A DNA stretch of 19,097 nucleotides from Symbiodinium natans (Eukaryota; Sar; Dinophyceae; Suessiales; Symbiodiniaceae). The translations under genes and the position numbers were made by a program. Positions 1 through 6,979 of this stretch are shown one piece after another (the stretch's first letter is position 1; every line of letters starts with the position of its first letter). Where the stretch lies: contig CAJNDS010001430.1 in NCBI GenBank assembly GCA_905221605.1, positions 1-19,097 of the forward strand, given 5' to 3'. The notes below the pieces were generated by a model. The model was given only the letters and a program-made list of their open reading frames with translations. It searched no databases and was not told the origin of the DNA.

Positions 1-999
1 GATTCCTTATTTCCACAGATGAGGGCTTGCCTCCGAGCACCGATTCCTTATTTCCACAGATGAGGGCTTGCCTCCGAGCACCGATTCTTTATTTCCACAG
101 ATGAGGGCTTGCCTCCGAGCAGGGCTTGCCTCCGAGCACCGATTCCTTATTTCCACAAATGAGGGTTTGCCTCCGATCACCGGTTCCTTATTTCCACAGA
201 TGAGCACCGATTCCTTATTTCCACAGATGAGGGCTTGCCTCCGAGCACCGATTACAGATGAGGGCTTGCCTCCGAGCACCGATTCCTTATTTCCACAGAT
301 TATGAGGGCTTGCCTCCGAGCACCGATTCCTTATTTCCACAGATGAGGGCTTGCCTCCGAGCACCGGTTCCTTATTTCCTCAAATGAGGGCTTGCCTCCG
401 AGCACCGCTTCCTTATTTCCACAGATGAGGGCTTGCCTCCGAGCACCGATTCCTTATTTTCACAGGTGAGGGCTGATTCCGTATTTCCACAGATGAAGGC
501 TTGCCTCCGAGCACCGATTCCTTATTTCCACAGATGAGGGCTTGCCTCCGAGCACCGGTTCCTTATTTCCACAGATGAGGGCTTGCCTCCGAGCATCGAT
601 TCCTTATTTCCACAGATGAAGGCTTGCATCCGAGCACCGATTCCTTATTTCCACAGATGAGGGCTTGCCTCCGAGCACCGATTCCTTATTTCCACAGGTG
701 AGGGCTGATTCCTTATTTCCACAGATGAAGGCTTGCCTCCGAGCACCGATTCCTTATTTCCACAGATGAGGGCTGCCTCCGAGCACCTATTCCTCATTTC
801 CACAGATGAGGGCTTGCCTCCGCGCACCGATTCCTTATTTCCACAGATGAGGGCTTGCCTCCGAGCACCGATTCCGTATATCCACAGATGAGAGCTTGCC
901 TCCGAGCACCGATTCCTTATTTCCACAGATGAGGGCTTGCCTCCGAGCACCGATTCCTTATTTCCACAGATGAGGGCTTGCCTCCGAGCACCGATTTCC

Positions 1000-1160
1000 T
1001 TATTCCACAGGTGAGAGCTGCCGTCCGAGCACGATTCCTATTTCCCACAGATGAGGCTTGCCCTCCGAGCACCGATTCCTTAATTTCCCAGATGAGGGCT
1101 TGCCTCCGGCACCGATTCCTTATTCCACAGAACGGGGGGGGGGCCAACTATAAGAATGAG
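1000..1160. other. Degenerate satellite units with a G10 run and non-repeat sequence
   Basis: Units here have many one-base gains and losses, such as GATTTCCTTATTCC, TTTCCCACAG and TAATTTCCCAG. They end in a run of ten G at 1134-1143 followed by CCAACTATAAGAATGAGG, of which only the last few bases belong to the satellite. The short stretch at about 1131-1155 is the only clearly non-satellite sequence in array A. It may be a degraded patch, a small insertion, or a low-quality stretch of the assembly, since length errors at homopolymers are typical of unpolished long reads. Confidence 0.6.
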
Positions 1161-4100
1161 GGCTTGCCTCCGAGCACCGATTCCTTATTTCCACAGATGA
1201 GGGCTTGCCTCCGAGCAGTGATTCCTTATTTCCACAGACGAGGGCTTGCCTCCGAGCACCGATTCCTTATTTCCACAGATGAGGGCTTGCCTCCGAGCAC
1301 CGATTCCTTATTTCCACAGATGAGGGCTTGCCTCCGAGCACCGATTCCTTATTTCCACAGATGAGGGCTTGCCTCGGAGCACCGATTCCTGATTTCCACA
1401 GATGAAGGCTTGCCTCCGAGCACCGATTCCTTATTTCCACAGATGAGGGCTTGCCTCCGAGCACCGATTCCTTATTTCCACAGATGAGGGCTTGCCTCCG
1501 AGCACCCATTCCTTATTTCCACAGATGAGGGCTTGCCTCCAAGCACCGATTTCTTATTTCCACAGACGAGGGCTTGCCTCCGAGCACCGATTCCTTATTT
1601 CCACAGATGAGGGCTTGCCTCCGAGCACCGATTCCTTATTTCCACAGACGAGGGCTTGCCTCCGAGCACCGATTCCTTATTTCCACAGATGAGGGCTTGC
1701 CTCCGAGCACCGATTCCGTATTTCCATAGATGAGGGCTTGCCTCCGAGCACCGATTCCTTATTTCCACAGATGAGGGCTTGCCTCCGAGTTTCCACAGAT
1801 GAGGGCTTGCCTCCGAGCACCGATTCCTTATTTCCACAGATGAGGGCTTGCATCCGAGCACCGATTCCGCATTTGCACAGATGCGGGCTTGCCTCCGAGC
1901 ACCGAGTCCTTATTTCCACAGATGAGGGCTTGCCTCCGAGCACCGATTCCTTATTTCCACAGATGAAGGCTTGCCTCCGAGCGCCGATTCCTTATTTCCA
2001 CAGATGAGGGCTTGTCTCCGAGCACCGATTCCTTATTTCCACAGATGAGGGCTTGCCTCCGAGCACCGATCCCTTATTTCCACAGATGAGGGCTTGCCTC
2101 CGAGCACCGATTCCTTATTTCCACAGATGAAGGCTTGCCTCCGAGCACCGATTCATTATTTCCACAGATGAGGGCTTGCCTCCGAGCACCGATTCCTTAT
2201 TTCCACAGATAAGGGCTTGCCTCCGAGCACCGATTCCGTATTCCCGTGAGGGCTTGCCTCCGAGCACCGATTCCTTATTTCCACAGATGAGGGCTTGCCT
2301 CCGAGCACCGATTCCTTATTTCCACAGATGAGGGCTTGCCTCCGAGCACCTATTCCTTATTTCCACAGATGAGGGCTTGCCTCCGAGCACCGATTCCTTA
2401 TTTTCCCCAGATGAGGGCTTGCCTCCGAGCACCGATTCCTTATTTACACAGATGAGGGCTTGCCTCCGAGCACCGATTCCTTATTTCCACAGATGAGGGC
2501 TTGCCTCCAAGCACCGATTCCTTATTTCCACAGATGAGGGCTTGCCTCCGAGCACCGATTCCTTTTCCACAGATGAGGGCTTGCCTCCGAGCACCGATTC
2601 CTTATTTCCACAGACAAGGGCTTGCCTCCGAGCACCGATGCCTTATTTTCACAGATGAGGGCTCGCCGCCTCCGAGCACCGATTCCTTATTTCCACAGAT
2701 GAGGGCTTGTTGCGTCCGAGCACCGATTCCTTATTTCCACAGATGAGGGCTTGCCTCCGAGCACCGATTCCTCATTTCCACAGATGAGGGCTTGCCTCCG
2801 AGCACCGATTCCTTATTTCCACAGATGAAGGCTTGCCTCCGAGCTCCAATTCCTTATGTCCACAGATGAGGGCTTGCCTCCGAGCACCGATTCCTTATTT
2901 CAACAGATGAGGGCTTGCCTCCGAGCACCGATTCCTTATTTCCACAGATGAGAGCACCTATTCCTCATTTCCACAGATGAGGGCTTGCCTCCGAGCACCA
3001 ATTCCTTATTCTTGACAGATGAGGGCTTGCCTCCGAGCACCGATTCCTTATTTCCACAGATGAGGGCTTGCCTCCGAGCACCGATTCCTTATTTCCACAG
3101 ATGAGGGCTTGCCTCCGAGCACCGATTCCTTATTTCCACAGATGAGGGCTTGCCTCCGAGCAGGGCTTGCCTCCGAGCACCGATTCCTTATTTCCACAGA
3201 TGAGGGCTTGCCTCCGAGCACCGATTCCTTATTTCCACAGATGAGGGCTCGCCGCCTCCGAGCACCGATTCCTTATTTCCACAGATGAGGGCTTGCCTCC
3301 GAGCACCGATTCCTTATTCTTGACAGATTCCTTATTTCCACAAATGAGGGCTTGCTTCCGAGCACCGATTCCTTATTTCCACAGATGAGGGCTTGCCTCC
3401 GAGCACCGACTCCTTATTTCCACAGATGAGGGCTTGTCTCCGAGCAGGGCTTGCCTCCGAGCACCGATTCCTTATTTCCTTAGATGAGGGCTTGCCTCCG
3501 AGCACCGATTCCTTATCTCCGAGCACCGATTCCTTATTTCCACAGATGAGGGCTTGCTTCCGAACACTGATTCCTTATTTCCACAGATGAGGGCTTGCCT
3601 CCGAGCACCGATTCCTTATTTCTCCGAGCACCGATTCATTATTTCCACAGACGAGGGCTTGCCTTCGAGCACCGGTTCCTTATTTCCACAGATGAGGGCT
3701 TGCCTCCGAGCACCGATTCCTTATTTCCACAGATGAGGGCTTGCCTCCGAGCACAGGTTCCTTATTTCCACAGATGAGGGCTTGCCTCCGAGCACCGATT
3801 CCTTATTTCCACAGACGAGGGCCTCCGAGCACCGATGCCTTATTTCCACAGATGAGGGCTTGCCTCCGAGCACCGATTCCTGATTTCCACAGATGAAGGC
3901 TTGCCTCCGAGCACCGATTCCTTATTTCCACAAATGAGGGCTTGCCTCCGAGCACTGATTCCTTATTTCCACAGATGAGGGCTTGCCTCCGAGCACCGAT
4001 TCGTTGTTTCCACAGATGAGGGCTTGCCTCCGAGCACCGATTCCTTATTTCCACAGATGAGGGCCTCCGAGCACCGATGCCTTATTTCCACAGATGAGGG

Positions 4101-5361
4101 CTTGCCTCCGAGCACCGATTCCTTATTTCCACAGATGAGGGCTTGCCTCCGAGCACCGATTCCTTATTTCCACAAATGAGGGCTTGCCTCCGAGCACCGG
4201 ATGAGGGCTTGCCTCCGAGCACCGATTCCTTATTCCTTATTTCCACAGATGAGGGCTTGCCTCCGAGCACCGATTCCTTATTTCCACAGATGAGGGCTTG
4301 CCTCCGAGCACCGATTCCTTATTTCCACAGAAGAGTTCCACAGATAAGGGCTTGCCTCCGAGCGCCGATTCCTTATTTCCACAGGTGAGGGCTTGCCTCC
4401 GAGCACCGATTCCTTATTTCCACAGATGAGGGCTTGCCTCCGAGCACCGATTCCTTATTTCCACCGAGCACCGATTCCTTATTTCCACAGATGAGGGCTT
4501 GTCTCCGAGCAGCGATTCCTTTATTTCCACAGATGAGGGCTTGCCTCCGAGCACCGATTCCTTATTTCCACAGATGAGGGCTTGCCTCCGAGCACCGATT
4601 CCTTGTTTCCACAGATGAGGGCTTGCCTCCGAGCACCGATTCCTTATTTCCACAGATGACAGCTTGCCTCCGAGCACCGATTCCTTATTTCCACAGATGA
4701 GGGCTTGCCTCCGAGCACCGATTCCTCATTTACACAGATGAGGGCTTGCCTCCGAGCACCGATAGCACCGATTCCTTATTTCCACAGATGAGGGCTTGCC
4801 TCCGAGCACCGATTCCAGATGAGGGCTTGCCTCCGAGCACCGATTCCTTATTTAAACAAATGAGGGCTGCCTGCGAGCACCGATTCCTTATTTCCACAGA
4901 TGAGGGCTTGCCTCCGAGCACCGATTCCTTATTTCCACAGATGAAGGCTTGCCTCCGAGCACCGATTCCTTATTTCCACAGAGTTCCTTATTTCCACAGA
5001 TGAGGGCTTGCCTCCGAGCAGCGGTTCCTTGTTTCCACAGATGAGGGCTTGCCTCCGACCACCGGTTCCTTATTTCCACAGACGAGGGCTTGTCTCCGAG
5101 CACCGATTCCTTTATTTCCACAGATGAGGGCTTGCCTCCGAGCACCGATTCCTTATTTCCACAGATGAGGGCCTGCCTCCGAGCACAGGATTCCTTATTT
5201 CCACAGATGAGCGCTTGCCTCCGAGCACCGATTCCTTATTTCCACAGATGAGGGCTTGCCTCCGAGCACCGATTCCTTATTTCCACAGATGAAGGCTTGC
5301 CTCCGAGCACCGATTCCTTATTTCCACAGATGAGGGCTTGCCTCCGAGCACCGATTCCTTA

Positions 5362-5366
5362 TTTCC
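5362..5366 (+). repeat. 5-bp target-site duplication, left copy (TTTCC)
   Basis: TTTCC directly precedes the TGTAAAG start of the 5' LTR and is repeated directly after the 3' LTR. Five base pairs is the usual duplication size for Ty1/copia integrases. TTTCC is itself part of every satellite unit. The duplication reading still holds because the unit is complete only if one of the two copies is removed. Confidence 0.93.
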
Positions 5367-5502
5367 TGTAAAGTTTTTCTACTACCTGGGAACCCCACCT
5401 ACCAACCCAAAGGGTTGATGAGCATGTGTGGATTTGTGACTCATGTTTTACCGACAGCGCCTTTTACCGGTTCAAGGAAAAAGAGCGACTTGAAGTTTAG
5501 CA
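5367..5502 (+). repeat. 5' LTR (136 bp)
   Basis: It begins TGTAAAGTTTTTCTACTACC and ends GACTTGAAGTTTAGCA. It matches the 3' LTR except for one extra T and one C/T change near 5461-5470 (CCTTTTACCGG here, CCTTTACTGG there). It should contain promoter, R region and polyadenylation signals, but no TATA box or AATAAA is seen. The T-run at 5373-5378 might act as a dinoflagellate-style TTTT core promoter, which is only a guess. A perfect 6-bp inverted repeat with a 3-base loop (CAACCC-AAA-GGGTTG) lies at 5403-5417. A 522-codon open frame starts inside this LTR at 5415 but is judged not to be the gene (see rejected items). Confidence 0.95.
5403..5417 (+). promoter_or_regulatory. Short perfect hairpin in the LTR
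   Basis: CAACCC, AAA, GGGTTG forms a 6-bp stem with a 3-base loop, and it is identical in the 3' LTR (14261-14275). In a short LTR such a hairpin could lie in the R region of the RNA, where structures assist strand transfer or 3'-end formation. No functional evidence is visible, and short inverted repeats also arise by chance. Confidence 0.35.
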
Positions 5503-5514
5503 TGGTAGCGGAGC
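5503..5514 (+). other. Primer-binding site (initiator-Met-tRNA type)
   Basis: TGGTAGCGGAGC starts at the base after the 5' LTR. A PBS is complementary to a tRNA 3' end, so the expected primer ends GCTCCGCTACCA. TGGTA followed by a purine-rich acceptor complement resembles the initiator-methionine PBS common in copia elements (TGGTAKCRGAGC type). The tRNA of this host is not known to me, so the identity is an inference; the position and the TGG start are seen directly. Confidence 0.75.
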
Positions 5515-5539
5515 ACACTGTGCATCCGGGACCGAAGCC

Positions 5540-6820
5540 ATGCCTCGTGGCCGTGATGATGGTTTGGGTTGGAACCCTGATGCTGTGGAGCCAATGGAGC
5601 TCACAGAACCTACAGAGCCCATGGAACTCACAGAACCCATGGAGCCAATGGAACTCACAGAACCCATGGAGCCGATGGAACCCGCAGAGCCCATGGAAGA
5701 AGGGGAACAAGAAGAAGAAATGGAGCCACGAAGAAAGGAGATCAAGATTCACCGTGTTGGCATGGGAAAAGGCTACGGATCTTCAGCAAGCAGTTCAGCT
5801 GAAGGAAGTGGAAGTGCACCAAGGTATATGCCTCCAAAGCCGAAGAAGAAGCCCGAACGACCAGTGGTGGAAGGAAGAGATTACATTCCCTTGGAAGGGG
5901 GAGAACCAGACGGGCCAGTGGAGATCGGGAGTCCTAGTTCCTCTAGCCCCGAAACTACAATGGTGTACCAAGAGGCACCACCTACACCAAGAAGGGAGCC
6001 GAGAACACTTTCGTCTGGGCACATCGCCTTGGAGCTGCAAGAGCAGCAAGTGTCTGCTGAGCAACGCAGGCGAAGGCAGCTGGAGAGACTCTCTGCACTC
6101 GCAGCAGAGACGGAAAGGATCCAACGGCGAGCAAGGGAACGAGCCTTGCAGGAACCAGTTCGGTTTCCAAAGTCAGGAGGGCCACCGCCACCAGCGGGCC
6201 CAGAACCAGAGCAAGCTCCAGAGTGTCCACCGCCAGGAGAAGAACGAGCTCCAGAGTGTCCACCTCCGGACCCAATGCCGAGTGGTACGAAGCTTCCTCT
6301 TCACACGCTGGACGGGGAACCCAGCAACGCAGCAGTGGCGGAACACATCCGCCGGAATGAGGAAGAGTATGCTGCAAGACGTGCCGGTGCAATTCCTTCA
6401 GGAGACGAAGCAAGAGCCAGGGAATCCAAGGAATTTGCTCGTGGAGTTGCATACTTTCGAGCCAGGTACGGCCAGCGAAGCCAAAGCAGTGGAACAGCGA
6501 GTTCCAGCCGAGACACGGGGCCTGGGACCCTACAACCCAGGACGGGACCTGGGACCCTACAACCCAGGATGGAAGATGCGAGAAATGAGCCAGGGAGCAG
6601 TTCCAGAGGACCACCTCCGAAGGAACGACCTGCTGGAAGCAAGGCGCCACCTCCAGAGCCAAAGGGACCACCACCGAAGCGAGTGGGAGCAACGCAAGCC
6701 ACTACGCTCTACCCGAATTCTCCTTGGAGGAGAACAGAAAGGAGAAGAATGCGAGAAAGGGGCGAGGAGCCAAACCCTGGAAATGAGGAAGATGAATGGG
6801 GAGATTGGTCAGGACGATGA
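5540..6820 (+). CDS. Retrotransposon first ORF (ORF1), Pro/Glu/Arg-rich, function unknown
   Basis: This is a 426-residue ORF whose ATG (GCCATGC context) is the first in this frame after the PBS. No known domain is recognised. In order it has: residues 17-53, a tandem MEP/ELTEP repeat rich in Met, Glu and Pro; 54-110, charged with Lys/Pro clusters; 161-206, a strongly charged Gln/Glu/Arg stretch likely to form a long helix or coiled coil; 212-245, Pro-rich with APECPPP twice; 255-312, a more globular-looking segment (SNAAVAEHIRRNEEEYAARR); 326-343, TGPGTLQPR twice in tandem (a 27-bp duplication); then a Pro-rich, basic tail ending EEDEWGDWSGR. It lies where gag normally begins and is in the same frame as gag-protease, separated by one TGA, so it may be an N-terminal extension of Gag or a separate structural or nucleic-acid-binding protein. 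A rival frame overlaps it (5415-6983) but has an implausible Trp/Gln/Asn/Ser-rich composition. Confidence 0.7.
   Translation: MPRGRDDGLGWNPDAVEPMELTEPTEPMELTEPMEPMELTEPMEPMEPAEPMEEGEQEEEMEPRRKEIKIHRVGMGKGYGSSASSSAEGSGSAPRYMPPKPKKKPERPVVEGRDYIPLEGGEPDGPVEIGSPSSSSPETTMVYQEAPPTPRREPRTLSSGHIALELQEQQVSAEQRRRRQLERLSALAAETERIQRRARERALQEPVRFPKSGGPPPPAGPEPEQAPECPPPGEERAPECPPPDPMPSGTKLPLHTLDGEPSNAAVAEHIRRNEEEYAARRAGAIPSGDEARARESKEFARGVAYFRARYGQRSQSSGTASSSRDTGPGTLQPRTGPGTLQPRMEDARNEPGSSSRGPPPKERPAGSKAPPPEPKGPPPKRVGATQATTLYPNSPWRRTERRRMRERGEEPNPGNEEDEWGDWSGR
6515..6568 (+). repeat. 27-bp tandem duplication inside ORF1
   Basis: Two adjacent in-frame copies, with one base difference noticed (ACGGGGCCTGGG against ACGGGACCTGGG), each encode TGPGTLQPR. 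The near identity suggests a recent slippage event that kept the frame. Confidence 0.85.
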
Positions 6821-6824
6821 GGTC

Positions 6825-6930
6825 GACTACCAGAAGGAGAAAGCAGAGATCGACTACCAGACTACCAGAAGGAGAAAGCAGAGATCGACTACCAGGAGGA
6901 GAAAACAGAGATCGACTACCAGGAGGAATC
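6825..6930 (+). repeat. 27-bp coding tandem repeat at the ORF1/gag junction, with an 8-bp odd unit
   Basis: Units start at 6825, 6860 and 6887, with a partial unit at 6914-6930. Each full unit begins GACTACCAG and reads DYQxEKxEI in one frame. Between the first and second units sits an extra GACTACCA (6852-6859), so the first unit reads correctly in frame 3 and the others in frame 2, the frame of ORF1 and gag. The extra 8 bp therefore shifts the frame. This stretch also covers most of the interval between the ORF1 stop and the gag start; frame 2 is open throughout 6821-6979. Confidence 0.85.
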
Positions 6931-6979
6931 AAAATTCTATGGCCTATGTACAAACAAGAGCCTCTACTCCGACAAGACT

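Larger units (their letters stand above)
1..5366 (+). repeat. 41-bp satellite tandem array A (left flank)
   Basis: This is a head-to-tail tandem repeat filling the whole left flank. Positions 1-41 are a typical unit; its first 20 bases are GATTCCTTATTTCCACAGAT and it ends in CTCCGAGCACC. At 41 bp per unit the array holds about 130 copies. Most units match the consensus or differ at one to three sites. Recurrent variants are GATGAAGG for GATGAGGG, GACGAGG for GATGAGG, and GGTTCC for GATTCC. Truncated or fused units are scattered through it, for example at 112-130, 461-480, 693-712, 3155-3175 and 4761-4770. Because 41 is not a multiple of three, each strand reads through all three frames and meets a stop about every 123 bp (AGA TGA on the + strand), so the many short ORFs here are by-products of the repeat. 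No gene, tRNA or other element is visible in it. The array starts before the window. Its role (centromeric, heterochromatic or other) cannot be told from sequence. Confidence 0.97.

Noticed and set aside
1-5366. A CRISPR array
   Set aside because: Repeats are directly adjacent with no unique spacers between them, the unit is a plain 41-bp satellite, and the element beside it is a eukaryotic retrotransposon.
5367-5502. A dinoflagellate spliced-leader relic
   Set aside because: No match to the CCGTAGCCATTTTGGCTCAAG-type leader was seen in the LTR or at the ORF starts.
5982-6692. A 236-codon ORF on the - strand
   Set aside because: It is antisense to ORF1 with a Leu/Val/Pro-rich composition typical of the complement of a Glu/Arg/Pro-rich gene. 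No domain was recognised.
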